Below, in pieces: positions 26,907 through 38,666 of a stretch of 64,000 nt of DNA. How positions within the stretch are numbered: the first letter of the stretch is position 1; each line of letters opens with the position of its first letter. The translations under genes and the position numbers were made by a program. The notes under the pieces were generated by a model, which saw only the letters and a list, made by a program, of their open reading frames with translations, was not told the origin of the DNA and ran no database searches. Location of the stretch: NCBI RefSeq assembly GCF_002803075.1, contig NZ_NNBK01000001.1, positions 248,001-312,000 of the forward strand, given 5' to 3'. The DNA comes from Streptomyces sp. CB01373 (GTDB lineage Bacteria > Actinomycetota > Actinomycetes > Streptomycetales > Streptomycetaceae).

Positions 26907-28607
26907 CTATGGCGATTCCGGGAGGGCGAAGACCATCAGGGCGCTTCCGTGCCCCGCGCCGAGCATGCCGGGCAGGAACCCCTCGGCCCAGCCGCCCCAG
27001 CCGACGGGCACGGCGATGTACTGCCTGCCCTCGACCATGTAGGTGGTCGGGTTGCTGTGGTGGCCGCTTCCGCACTGGAACTGCCACAGCGTCTCCCCGG
27101 TGCGGGCGTCGAGCGCGACGAACTCCCCGGAGGGTTTACCTGCGAACACGAGGTCGCCGCCGGTGGCCAGCACCGAGGCGCACATCGGCAGTTCGTTGCG
27201 CCGGCGCCACTTCTCCTCGCCGCTGGCGTCGAACGCGCTGATGGACCCGGCCATGTCCTCGATGTCCACCTGAACGCCCGCGCCCCAGTACGGAATGCTC
27301 TCCTTGAACTCCCGGCGCCGCCGGGTGGCCGTGGCCCCGGTGTCCTGGACCGGGACGTAGAAGAGCCCGGTCTTCGGACTGTAGGCCGCGTGGGTCCATT
27401 CCTTGGCACCGGCCGGACCCGGGTAGAAGTGGACCGGCACTCCCTCCTTGTCGGGGTACGACTTGGCCGTCACCTGGCCGTCCCTCGTGATCGCTCCCCA
27501 TGTGATGCGGTCCACGAACGGGGTGATGCTGATCCGCTCGCCGTTGATGCGGTCGAGTACGAAGAAGTAGCCGTTCTTGTCGAAGTGCCCGAGCAGTTTG
27601 CGCCTGTCCTGCTCGAACAGGATGCACTCGCCGATGCTGTCGTAGTCCCAGACGTCGTGCGGGGTGCACTGGTAGTGCCAGCGGATCCGGCCGCTGTCCA
27701 CGTCGACGGCGATGATGCTGTCGGTGAAGAGGTTGTCGCCCTCGCGGACGGCTCCGTCGAAGTCGGGCGCCGGGTTGCCGGTGCCGACGTACAGCAGGTT
27801 GGTCTCCGGGTCGAAGGTGCCGGTGACCCAGCAGTTCGCCCCGCCCCGGGCCCAGGCCTCGCCGTCCGCGGGCCAGGTTTCCGAGCCGGGCTCCCCGGGC
27901 TTGGGCACCGTGTAGCAGCGCCACTGGTGCTCGCCGGTCTCGACGTCGAACGCGTCGAGGTGTCCCCGTACGCCGAACTCGCCGCCCGAGCTCCCCACGA
28001 TGACCATGTTCTTCACGACCAGAGGGGCGAGCGTGGCGCTCTCCCCGGCCCGGACGTCACCGTAGGTCCTGTCCCACACCCGCTTGCCGGTGGTGGCGTC
28101 GAGCGCGAGCACACGGGCGTTCGCCGTGACGAAGAAGACCTTCCCCTGAGCCACGGCCACCCCGCGGTTGACGTTCCCGCAGCACAGGGACACGTCGAAG
28201 GGGACCGCGTGCTTGTACCGCCAGATCTCCACCCCCGTCTTCGCGTTGAGGGCCCAGACCCAGCCGTCCCAGCCGGAGACGAACATGACCCCGTCCACGA
28301 CGACCGGGGCGGCCTCGAACGAGTAGGTCGACGAGCCCGCGATCAGACCGGTCGTGCCGGCCTGGAACACCCACGCGGGGACCATGCGCTTGACTGTCTC
28401 CGTGTTGATCTGGTCCAGCGGGCTGTACCGCTGCCCGTCGTAGGCGCCGTAGTAGGTGAGCCAGTTCTGGGGCTCCTGGCGGGCGTTGAGCAGGCGCTCG
28501 TAGTCGACGCCGGCCACCACGGGCGGCGCGATCTCCCCGCCCGCGACCTTGCCGCTCAGGGTTCCCTGGTCGACGGCCCAGCCCGCGTCCACGTAGTCGA
28601 CGGACAT
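26907..28607 (-). CDS. PQQ-dependent alcohol dehydrogenase, lanthanide-type (XoxF/ExaF-like)
   Basis: 566 residues, eight-bladed PQQ propeller. PQQ site features: vicinal cysteines Cys142-Cys143 (SLCCGNVNRG), Glu210 in GGEFGVRGHLDAFD, Asn278 in GTGNPAPDFD, and the catalytic Asp321 in TPHDVWDYDS. Asp323, two residues later, is the extra aspartate that coordinates lanthanides in XoxF-type enzymes; calcium enzymes have Ala/Ser/Thr there. No Sec or Tat signal is visible: the protein starts MSVDYVDAGWAVDQG, unusual for a family that is normally exported. ATG 28607 has GGAGGT 7 bases upstream; a GTG at 28616 would have no spacing. It leads into pqqABCDE. Confidence 0.9.
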   Translation of the reverse strand: MSVDYVDAGWAVDQGTLSGKVAGGEIAPPVVAGVDYERLLNARQEPQNWLTYYGAYDGQRYSPLDQINTETVKRMVPAWVFQAGTTGLIAGSSTYSFEAAPVVVDGVMFVSGWDGWVWALNAKTGVEIWRYKHAVPFDVSLCCGNVNRGVAVAQGKVFFVTANARVLALDATTGKRVWDRTYGDVRAGESATLAPLVVKNMVIVGSSGGEFGVRGHLDAFDVETGEHQWRCYTVPKPGEPGSETWPADGEAWARGGANCWVTGTFDPETNLLYVGTGNPAPDFDGAVREGDNLFTDSIIAVDVDSGRIRWHYQCTPHDVWDYDSIGECILFEQDRRKLLGHFDKNGYFFVLDRINGERISITPFVDRITWGAITRDGQVTAKSYPDKEGVPVHFYPGPAGAKEWTHAAYSPKTGLFYVPVQDTGATATRRRREFKESIPYWGAGVQVDIEDMAGSISAFDASGEEKWRRRNELPMCASVLATGGDLVFAGKPSGEFVALDARTGETLWQFQCGSGHHSNPTTYMVEGRQYIAVPVGWGGWAEGFLPGMLGAGHGSALMVFALPESP

Positions 28608-28637
28608 GTGCTCCACCTCCTTCTTCCTACGGGCTTC

Positions 28638-29099
28638 CTACGGGCGCGGCTGTTCGGGGCGGTCGAGGCGGGCCTCCGGCGGAGCGTCGCCCATGACGAC
28701 GATGGCTCCGGTCAGCCCGCGGCCCTCGTCGTTGCCCGTGGGCGAGCCGTACCAGTAGTAGCCGGGCCCGTCGAGGTTGAGGGCAGCCCGTCCTCGTGAC
28801 TGGTTCACCAGCCAGATGAACTTCCGGTCGCCGTTGCTGGGCAGGAGCGCGCAGTGCGTGTTCTGGTCGTCATTGATGAGTTCGAGCTCGATGTCGCCTC
28901 CATGTGGCATGACCAGGATGGAGGGGTCCCAGGCCAGCTCGTCCGGGTTGATGCGAAGGGTGGCCCGCATACGGCCGTCCGGCCCCACGGTGGCCTGCCC
29001 AATGGTGCCGGTCCCCAGCACCTGGCCCAGCGCTGCCTTGTTCTGTCCGGCCAACCCGATACTGTCCAGCAGATCGGCTCGGTCATGCGCGGTCGTCAT
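28638..29099 (-). CDS. Small PQQ-associated cupredoxin-like protein
   Basis: 153 residues, first gene of the PQQ operon, 30 bases before the dehydrogenase. It resembles proteins found beside PQQ dehydrogenases in actinobacteria (mycobacterial MSMEG_3727-like, from memory). A beta-sandwich-like core (DIELELINDDQNTHCALLP ... GPGYYWYGSPTG ... GLTGAIVVMG) suggests a cupredoxin fold, but the canonical Cys-His-Met copper ligands are not complete. It may be an electron acceptor or assembly partner of the dehydrogenase. Like the dehydrogenase it lacks a signal peptide. Confidence 0.7.
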   Translation of the reverse strand: MTTAHDRADLLDSIGLAGQNKAALGQVLGTGTIGQATVGPDGRMRATLRINPDELAWDPSILVMPHGGDIELELINDDQNTHCALLPSNGDRKFIWLVNQSRGRAALNLDGPGYYWYGSPTGNDEGRGLTGAIVVMGDAPPEARLDRPEQPRP

Positions 29100-29259
29100 C
29101 GGGGCCTCACGCTCCTCACCCGAATCCGAAAAAGGGTAAAAAATTGGTCATCAATACGCACGCTACGCCGCAGGGCTGACGCAGGGCGGCTCGTGCCGTT
29201 CGTCCGCGATCGGCCACCGTTCGTGCCCGATGTGCCGCCGCTGGGAGGCGCGGGGGGAG

Positions 29260-32912
<3,653 letters not shown>

Positions 32913-33016
32913 GGTTCAGAACCGCCCTTGGCCCCTCCCCGTCACCACAGAACTGCATTCCCCACCCTAGTGCCGCGACCGGAAAGGTTCACCGGCTCGC
33001 GACGCCCGGCACCGCA

Positions 33017-33616
33017 CTAGGTACCGCGGCCTGACCGCGCGCGGCCCTCTTCGGGGCGGTCCGAAGACCCCTGACCCCCCTTACCTCCCTGACCGTCGTA
33101 GACGAGCAGGCCGTCCTCGCGCAGACGCACACCCTCGCTCAGCCGGTGAGGAACGAGCCGGCCGGCGGGCATCAGGTGCAGGACGGGCCGTCCCCGGGCG
33201 AGCACCACGAAGTCGGCGACGATGCGGCGGTGGCAGCGCCACCAGACCGCCTCCGCGCACATGACGGCCGTCCGCCGCTCAGCGGCCTCGTCCAGGAGCT
33301 GCGCGATCGCGTCGAGGAACTCATCCGTGCGCGTATGCGCGGCGTAACCGCGGAAGGCGTCGTTGCGCCAGACCGTGTCGGGGGAGTCCGCAGGCAGTTT
33401 GCGGAAGCCGCCCAGTCGCGATTCCCAGCGGTAGGGGATTCCGGCTTCGGGCAGCCACTGCCGCAGCCGCTCACGGCCCGCATCCGGGTTGTGGCGGCTT
33501 CCGGGTGCGGTCCTGATGTCCACGACGGCGGCGATCCCCGCCCCGCGGATCAGCTCCGTGAGGCGTTCGCGGTCCGCCGTACCGTGTCCGAAGGTGATGA
33601 GCGGCTCCTGCTCCAT
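33017..33616 (-). CDS. DUF488 family protein
   Basis: 199 residues. Typical DUF488 motifs: ITFGHGTADRERLTELIRGAGIAAVVDIRTAPGSRHNPDAG, YRWESRLGGFRK, and CAEAVWWRCHRRIVADF (CxE...CHR). Function of the family is not established. ATG 33616 is chosen because it begins right before the conserved FGHG; an open frame continues upstream through a 15-bp tandem repeat but is unlike the family. The C-terminal 25 residues are Gly/Arg-rich. Confidence 0.87.
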   Translation of the reverse strand: MEQEPLITFGHGTADRERLTELIRGAGIAAVVDIRTAPGSRHNPDAGRERLRQWLPEAGIPYRWESRLGGFRKLPADSPDTVWRNDAFRGYAAHTRTDEFLDAIAQLLDEAAERRTAVMCAEAVWWRCHRRIVADFVVLARGRPVLHLMPAGRLVPHRLSEGVRLREDGLLVYDGQGGKGGQGSSDRPEEGRARSGRGT

Positions 33617-33646
33617 GCTTCCAGGATCGCCGCTTCCAGGATCGCC
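33617..33646. repeat. 15-bp perfect tandem duplication
   Basis: GCTTCCAGGATCGCC occurs twice head to tail (33617-33631, 33632-33646) immediately upstream of the DUF488 start codon, so it duplicates the region where its ribosome site would be. In the alternative longer frame it would add exactly five codons. Confidence 0.8.
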
Positions 33647-33781
33647 TTCCGCCTCCGGAGCGTCGAAGGATCTCGCCCTGCGCGAGGCGATGAGTACGGC
33701 CCCAGGACACACAAGGGCGATGTCGGATTCCCGCTAGCTCCGGACCGTCCGGTGCCGGATGCTGGAGGCATGCAGAAAGGG

Positions 33782-35293
33782 ATGCACACCCACCGGGAGC
33801 GCTGCGTGCGCGCGGTCCAGTCCAAGGACGCGCGCTTCGACGGCTGGTTCTTCACCGCCGTGCTGACCACCGGCATCTACTGCCGGCCGAGCTGCCCGGT
33901 GGTGCCGCCCAAGCCGGAGAACATGACCTTCTACCCGAGCGCGGCCGCCTGCCAGCAGGCCGGCTTCCGGGCCTGCAAGCGCTGCCGCCCCGACACCAGC
34001 CCCGGTTCACCGGAGTGGAACCAGCGCGCGGACGCCGTGGCGCGCGCCATGCGGCTGATCGCCGACGGAGTCGTGGACCGCGAGGGCGTGCCGGGACTCG
34101 CCGCCCGCCTCGGCTACAGCACCCGCCAGATCGAACGCCAGCTCCGCGCCGAACTCGGCGCCGGCCCGCTCGCGCTCGCCCGCGCCCAGCGCGCCCAGAC
34201 CGCCCGGCTGCTGATCGAGACCACCGATCTGCCCATGGCGGAGATCGCCTTCGCCGCCGGCTTCTCCTCGATCCGCACCTTCAACGACACCGTGCGCGAG
34301 GTGTTCGCCCTGTCGCCGAGCGGGTTGCGCACGCGGGTTCCGGTGCGGGCGCGTACGACCGGCGGCGGCACGCTTACGGGCACCTCAGGCACCCCGGGCG
34401 CCTCTCCGGGCACCCTCTGTCTGCGCCTGCCGTTCCGTGCCCCGCTCAACCCCGACAACCTCTTCGGCCACCTCGCGGCCACCGCCGTACCCGGCGTCGA
34501 GGAGTGGCGCGACGGTGCCTACCGCAGGACCCTGCGCCTGCCCTACGGCCACGGGATCGCCGCGCTGACCCCGAAGCCGGACCACATCGCCTGCCGCCTC
34601 ACCCTCGGTGACCTGCGGGACCTGCCGGTCGCCATCAGCCGCTGCCGGCGCATGCTCGACCTGGACGCCGACCCGGTCGCGATCGACGACCAACTGCGCA
34701 CCGACCCGTTCCTCGCGCCCCTGGTCGACAAGGCCCCGGGCCGGCGCGTACCGCGCACGGTGGACGAGGGTGAGTTCGCGCTGCGGGCCGTGCTCGGCCA
34801 GCAGGTCTCCACGGCCGCCGCCCGCACTCACGCCGGCCGCCTGGCCGCCGCGCACGGCGAGCCCGTCGACGACCCCGAGGGCGGCCTCTCCCACCTCTTC
34901 CCCGCGCCCGAGGCCCTGGCCGCCCTCGACCCCGAGTCACTGGCGATGCCCCGCACCCGGCGTACGACCCTGCTCACCCTGGCCCGTCAACTAGGCGACG
35001 GAACACTCCACTTGGGCGTGGAGAGCGACTGGGAGGAGACCCGCGCCCGCCTTCTGGCACTTCCCGGCTTCGGCCCCTGGACCGCCGACGTCATCGCCAT
35101 GCGCGCCCTCGGCGACCCCGACGCCTTCCTCCCCACCGACCTCGGCATCCGGCGCGCCGCACAGGAACTCGGCCTGCCGTCCACCCCGGCCGCGCTCACC
35201 GCCCGCGCGGCGGCCTGGCGGCCCTGGCGGGCGTACGCCGTGCAGTACCTGTGGGCGACCGACAGTCACCCGATCAACTTCCTTCCCGTCTGA
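33782..35293 (+). CDS. Ada-AlkA fusion: methyl-responsive regulator and 3-methyladenine DNA glycosylase
   Basis: 503 residues in three parts. Ada metal-binding domain with Cys34, Cys38, Cys65, Cys68 (YCRPSCPVV...FRACKRCRP), where Cys34 would be the methyl acceptor; AraC-type HTH (about 75-185, LAARLGYSTRQIERQLRAELG); then an AlkA N-terminal domain and HhH-GPD glycosylase (about 215-503, LGQQVSTAAARTHAGRL, LPGFGPWTADVIAMRALGDPDAFLPTDLG with catalytic Asp). Acts in adaptive repair of alkylated DNA. Start ambiguous between ATG 33770 (GGAGG 1 base away) and 33782; the latter fits homologue length. It precedes ogt by 11 bases. Confidence 0.93.
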   Translation: MHTHRERCVRAVQSKDARFDGWFFTAVLTTGIYCRPSCPVVPPKPENMTFYPSAAACQQAGFRACKRCRPDTSPGSPEWNQRADAVARAMRLIADGVVDREGVPGLAARLGYSTRQIERQLRAELGAGPLALARAQRAQTARLLIETTDLPMAEIAFAAGFSSIRTFNDTVREVFALSPSGLRTRVPVRARTTGGGTLTGTSGTPGASPGTLCLRLPFRAPLNPDNLFGHLAATAVPGVEEWRDGAYRRTLRLPYGHGIAALTPKPDHIACRLTLGDLRDLPVAISRCRRMLDLDADPVAIDDQLRTDPFLAPLVDKAPGRRVPRTVDEGEFALRAVLGQQVSTAAARTHAGRLAAAHGEPVDDPEGGLSHLFPAPEALAALDPESLAMPRTRRTTLLTLARQLGDGTLHLGVESDWEETRARLLALPGFGPWTADVIAMRALGDPDAFLPTDLGIRRAAQELGLPSTPAALTARAAAWRPWRAYAVQYLWATDSHPINFLPV

Positions 35294-35304
35294 GGACGTT
35301 CGCC

Positions 35305-35787
35305 ATGAAGCAGTACACCGTGATCGACAGCCCCTACGACCTGCTCACCCTCGTCGCCGACGACGGCGTCCTGTGCGGCCTGTACATGACCGAGCAGCGC
35401 CACCGCCCGCCGGAGGAGTCCTTCGGCGAGCCGGACGACGCCCCCTTCGGCGAGGCCGTCGAGCAGCTGGAGGCCTACTTCGGGGGCGAGTTGAAGGAGT
35501 TCACCGTCCCACTGCGCCTGCGCGGAACCCCGTTCCAGCGCAGCGTCTGGGACCAACTCCGGAAGATCCCCTACGGCGAGACCCGCTCCTACGGCGACCT
35601 CGCCACCGCCCTCGGCAAGCCGGGCGCCTCCCGCGCGGTGGGCCTCGCCAACGGCAAGAACCCCGTCGGCATCATCGTCCCCTGCCACCGCGTGATCGGC
35701 ACGGGCGGCAGCCTCACCGGCTACGGCGGCGGCCTGCCCAGAAAGCAACGCCTGCTGGACTTCGAACGCGGAGCTGCCCTCTTCTGA
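35305..35787 (+). CDS. ogt: Methylated-DNA--protein-cysteine methyltransferase
   Basis: 160 residues. Suicidal repair of O6-methylguanine. Active site VPCHRVIG (Cys127) and the DNA-binding helix SYGDLATALGKPGASRAVGLANGKNP. The gene is 11 bases after the Ada-AlkA fusion, forming an alkylation-damage operon. Confidence 0.96.
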   Translation: MKQYTVIDSPYDLLTLVADDGVLCGLYMTEQRHRPPEESFGEPDDAPFGEAVEQLEAYFGGELKEFTVPLRLRGTPFQRSVWDQLRKIPYGETRSYGDLATALGKPGASRAVGLANGKNPVGIIVPCHRVIGTGGSLTGYGGGLPRKQRLLDFERGAALF

Positions 35788-35904
35788 ACACCGAGTTCGT
35801 GATCTGCTCAAGTATGGCCAACAGGCCTGGTCTCCATCACCCGTTGTCCCGGGTAGCGCCTACGGTGCACCCATGAGTGTCCCAGATGTCATCCCGACGA
35901 GCCG

Positions 35905-35950
35905 GCCAGGAAGGGGACATGGCTACGACCAGGCCTTCTATTAGGTGCTC
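35905..35950. repeat. Direct repeat copy A (about 46 bp)
   Basis: Begins GCCAGGAAGGGGACATGGCT and matches 36921-36967 in the same orientation with about six mismatches and one indel. It lies upstream of the maleylpyruvate-isomerase-fold gene. The 231-base gap 35788-36018 holds nothing else recognisable. Confidence 0.75.
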
Positions 35951-36018
35951 CGACTCCCGCAGCTGACGGCCTGGAAAAGAGGGTGCGGTCGGCTGAGGTG
36001 GGTTGATACATAAGCGAT

Positions 36019-36780
36019 GTGACAGAGAGTCTTGAGTATTCCGCCCTGCTGCAACTGATCGACGAGCGGTCGGCCGCGTTCCGGAGTGCGGTTGCCGCCG
36101 CGCCCAGCCTTGACGCGCCGGTGCCGTCCTGCCCCGAGTGGACGTTGTTCGATCTGGTGCAGCACCTGGGTACGGGCCAGCGCTGGTGGGCCGCGATCGT
36201 CACCGCGGGCCCGGCCGAGGCTCCGCCGGCCAAGGATGCCGCGGAGGTGCCGCGCGAGCTCGAGGCGCTGCTGGCCTGGTACGCCGATTCGAACGAGCTG
36301 CTGCTGAGTGCGCTGCGCGAGGCCGGCCCGGAGCGCGAGTGCTGGGCGTGGTGGGGCGCCGGCGTGTCCCCGGCGAATGCCTGGGGCGTTGCCCGGCGCC
36401 GGGTGCACGAGGTGCTGGTGCACGCCTACGACGCCCAGCTCGCCGCAGGCGCCGTGCAGCCGATGCCGGCGGACGTCGCGATCGACGGCGTGGCCGAGTT
36501 TCTCGACACCTGCAACTCCACCCCGTCGGCCTGGCCGCACGAGGCCGCCACCATCCACTACCACGCCACCGAGGGCCGCTCCTGGCTCCTCACGCTGGAC
36601 GGCACCGGCGCCTGGCCCGCACCCCTCACGGAAGACGCAGCGCCCGCCTCCGCTTCGGCCACGGGCACGGCCGAGCAGCTGCTCCTCTTCGTCTGGGGCC
36701 GCCTCACGCTGAGCGACCTGAAGATCGAGGGCGACCAGCAGGTGTTCGAGCAGCTGATCGCCTGGGAGCCCGAGGAGTAG
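36019..36780 (+). CDS. Maleylpyruvate isomerase N-terminal (DinB-like) family protein
   Basis: 253 residues. N-terminal four-helix MDMPI domain with the PVPSCPEWTLFDLVQHLGTGQRWWAAIV motif and the RRVHEVLVHAYDAQLA metal/thiol-site helix, then a C-terminal MDMPI-C/SCP2-like domain (IHYHATEGRSWLLTLDGTG...LLLFVWGRL). Probably mycothiol-dependent in actinobacteria, substrate unknown. GTG 36019 has no clear ribosome site and may be leaderless. The gene lies between the two copies of a 46-bp direct repeat. Confidence 0.85.
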   Translation: MTESLEYSALLQLIDERSAAFRSAVAAAPSLDAPVPSCPEWTLFDLVQHLGTGQRWWAAIVTAGPAEAPPAKDAAEVPRELEALLAWYADSNELLLSALREAGPERECWAWWGAGVSPANAWGVARRRVHEVLVHAYDAQLAAGAVQPMPADVAIDGVAEFLDTCNSTPSAWPHEAATIHYHATEGRSWLLTLDGTGAWPAPLTEDAAPASASATGTAEQLLLFVWGRLTLSDLKIEGDQQVFEQLIAWEPEE

Positions 36781-36784
36781 CCAG

Positions 36785-36967
36785 TCAATACCGCCGGCGG
36801 ACGGCCTCGTTGACGTCCGCGTCGGTGAACATCGCGAACAGCTCCGCCTCCGCGCGGCGGACGTCCAGTACGGCCTCGTACAGCTCGGGCCCGAGCGCCT
36901 CCCGCAGCACTGCCGACTCAGCCAGGAAGGGGATATGGCTACGACCAAGGCTTTCTGTCAGGTGCTC
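36785..36967 (-). pseudogene. C-terminal remnant, possibly of a glutamine-synthetase-like protein
   Basis: An open minus-strand frame ending at 36785 reads LAESAVLREALGPELYEAV, then LDVRRAEAELF and ends VRRRY. The pattern resembles the last 50 residues of GlnA-type enzymes, but no catalytic part is present. It includes direct repeat copy B at its upstream edge; repeat copy A encodes a related GRSHVPFLAGS segment, so an older duplicated gene fragment is likely. The identity is tentative. Confidence 0.4.
36921..36967. repeat. Direct repeat copy B (about 47 bp)
   Basis: Begins GCCAGGAAGGGGATATGGCT; partner of 35905-35950. The two copies bracket about 1 kb that holds the MDMPI-fold gene. Confidence 0.75.
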
Positions 36968-37011
36968 TTACGCATGGGCTTCTACGCCTGCCGCGTGGTA
37001 GCCATTGAGCC

Positions 37012-37638
37012 GTGATCGGTCGCCTCCCGCTCGACGAGCAGCTCGCTGCCCTGAAGTCCGTGCTGTCCCGCAACGAGGTGCTGTTGGAGGTGCTGAACCG
37101 CACGGCAGCGCTGGGGCTGCCCGGCTGGTACCTGACGGCGGGTTGCCTGTTCCAGACTGTCTGGAACGTGGTCACGGACAGGCACCCCACCAGCGGCATC
37201 AAGGATTACGACGTCTTCTACTTTGACAACCACGACCTCTCGTGGGAGGCGGAGGACGTGGTGATCAAGGCCGCCGGCGAAGCCTTCGCCGGGCTGCCGG
37301 CAGAGGTCGAGATTCGTAACGAGGCCCGCGTCCACCTCTGGTACGAGCAGAAGTTCGGCGTCCCGTGCACTCCCTATACCTCCACGGAGGCTGCCATCGA
37401 CAGCTTCGCGGCCACCACCTGTTGCCTGGGCGTGCGCTTTGAGCCGGACGGGCAATGGCGCGTCTATGCGCCGCACGGGCTCGCCGACGTGTTCAATCTC
37501 GTCGTCCGTCCCAATCCGGTGCTTGCCCCGCGCGAGGTGTACGAGACCAAGACGGCCCGATGGCGACAGCAGTGGCCCGAACTGACCGTACTCGGCTGGC
37601 CTTCGGAGTCCACCGTCCTGACCCCTTCCTCATCCTGA
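37012..37638 (+). CDS. Nucleotidyltransferase-fold family protein
   Basis: 208 residues. LTAGCLFQTVWNVVTDRHPTSGIKDYDVFYFD carries the GlyCys...DxD pattern of a family of uncharacterised nucleotidyltransferase-like proteins (COG3575-like, from memory). TKTARWRQQWPELTVL closes the domain. Substrate and partner unknown. GTG start at 37012 follows the preceding repeat/remnant region without a strong ribosome site. Confidence 0.8.
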   Translation: MIGRLPLDEQLAALKSVLSRNEVLLEVLNRTAALGLPGWYLTAGCLFQTVWNVVTDRHPTSGIKDYDVFYFDNHDLSWEAEDVVIKAAGEAFAGLPAEVEIRNEARVHLWYEQKFGVPCTPYTSTEAAIDSFAATTCCLGVRFEPDGQWRVYAPHGLADVFNLVVRPNPVLAPREVYETKTARWRQQWPELTVLGWPSESTVLTPSSS

Positions 37639-37715
37639 TGGGCACTCATCCTGATGGGCACAGCCGACGCAGGCAGACAATGCTGCACGCGAGTTGAAGC
37701 AGACCGACGTGGAGA

Positions 37716-37958
37716 TCAGCACGCCGCGACACCTCGTCGGGCGATCACCGGTTCGATGCCGCGCTCCCACAGTAGGCGGCGGTACTTGTCGAAGTCATAG
37801 CCCCCGACCGGCCTGCGGGTCCCGGCCGTGGTGGTCTCGAAATGCCATGTCTCGGACGGTGCCCGGTCGTTGATACCCCAGGTCAGTTCGACGTGACCAC
37901 CGGAGCGGTGCTCCGCCGAGAGGGTCAGGTCGTAGGAGAGGGAGTGCCAGGTACGCAC
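37716..37958 (-). CDS. Small hypothetical protein
   Basis: 80 residues, not recognised. Good codon structure and a balanced composition (RTWHSLSYDLTLSAEHRSGG, WHFETTTAGTR, YDFDKYRRLLWERGIEP) suggest a real gene. The frame stays open for about 17 codons upstream of the GTG without another start, so the 5' end may be truncated or the start mis-set. The GGAAGGA in front of the GTG abuts it. Confidence 0.5.
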   Translation of the reverse strand: MRTWHSLSYDLTLSAEHRSGGHVELTWGINDRAPSETWHFETTTAGTRRPVGGYDFDKYRRLLWERGIEPVIARRGVAAC

Positions 37959-38036
37959 TCCTTCCCAACCCCGGAAATCTTCGGAAGTCGAGCGTTGGCT
38001 CGTCGATCACGTGGACAGACTAGCGGTGAGTGCCCG

Positions 38037-38603
38037 TCAGTACGGGTGGTGGTTCGGCTTGTTCTGCCAGGTCTGGTAGGCCTGGGCGCCCAGTTCGGGG
38101 TACATCTGCTGGAGGCTGATGCTCCGCTGGTCCGGCGGCCGCTGGAAGTCCTCGTACTGGAAGTCGTCGCTGAACCCGATCTCCTGAGTGGCTTTCCAGT
38201 CGCAGCTGTAGTAAACGGCTTCGATTCGCGCCCAGTAGATGGCGCTCATGCACATGGGACAGGGCGCGCCGCTGGTGTAGATCGAGCATCCCTGGAGCAT
38301 GCGGGCACGCTCCGGCAAGATGTCCGGGGACCCTTCGGGACGGGGCACCAACTCCAGCGTGTACTCGTTCTGGTGGTCCTCCGAGACCGTGGGGGCATCA
38401 GGGTTCAGGTACTGCACGGCCTTGCGTATGGCCTCCACCTCGCCGTGCGCGGTCGGGTCCGCCGTGAGCAGCACGCGGTTCTGGCCGCGAGCGATCACTT
38501 CGTCACCATGGGTGATCACCGCGCCGAACGGGCCTCCCCAGCCGTTCTCGACCGATTCGGTGGCCAACTGCGCCGCTTCGGCCAGGTGCTCCCTGTGTCC
38601 CAT
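38037..38603 (-). CDS. Nucleoside/guanine deaminase-type zinc deaminase
   Basis: 188 residues of the cytidine/deoxycytidylate deaminase fold. Zinc motif HxE at His53-Glu55 (DPTAHGEVEAIRKA) and PCxxC at Cys115, Cys118 (GAPCPMCMSAIYWARI), as in guanine deaminases. The C-terminus is longer than in GuaD. ATG 38603 has GGAGG 8 bases upstream, so the longer GTG start at 38639 is rejected. Divergent from the ABM-domain gene. Confidence 0.88.
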   Translation of the reverse strand: MGHREHLAEAAQLATESVENGWGGPFGAVITHGDEVIARGQNRVLLTADPTAHGEVEAIRKAVQYLNPDAPTVSEDHQNEYTLELVPRPEGSPDILPERARMLQGCSIYTSGAPCPMCMSAIYWARIEAVYYSCDWKATQEIGFSDDFQYEDFQRPPDQRSISLQQMYPELGAQAYQTWQNKPNHHPY

Positions 38604-38630
38604 CCCGGCGCCTCCGATCCCACGCAACTT

Positions 38631-38659
38631 TTGCGGCACTTACGCCTTTTATCTACTCT
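38631..38659 (+). promoter_or_regulatory. Sigma70-type promoter giving a leaderless message
   Basis: TTGCGG (38631-38636), 17-bp spacer, TACTCT (38654-38659). The predicted start falls on or next to the GTG at 38667, so the transcript would be leaderless, though a GGAGG also precedes that GTG by one base. Confidence 0.6.
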
Positions 38660-38666
38660 AGGAGGC

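Noticed and set aside
26238..28799. 853-residue plus-strand open frame
   Set aside because: Antisense to the PQQ dehydrogenase and pqqA/B; no protein-like motifs.
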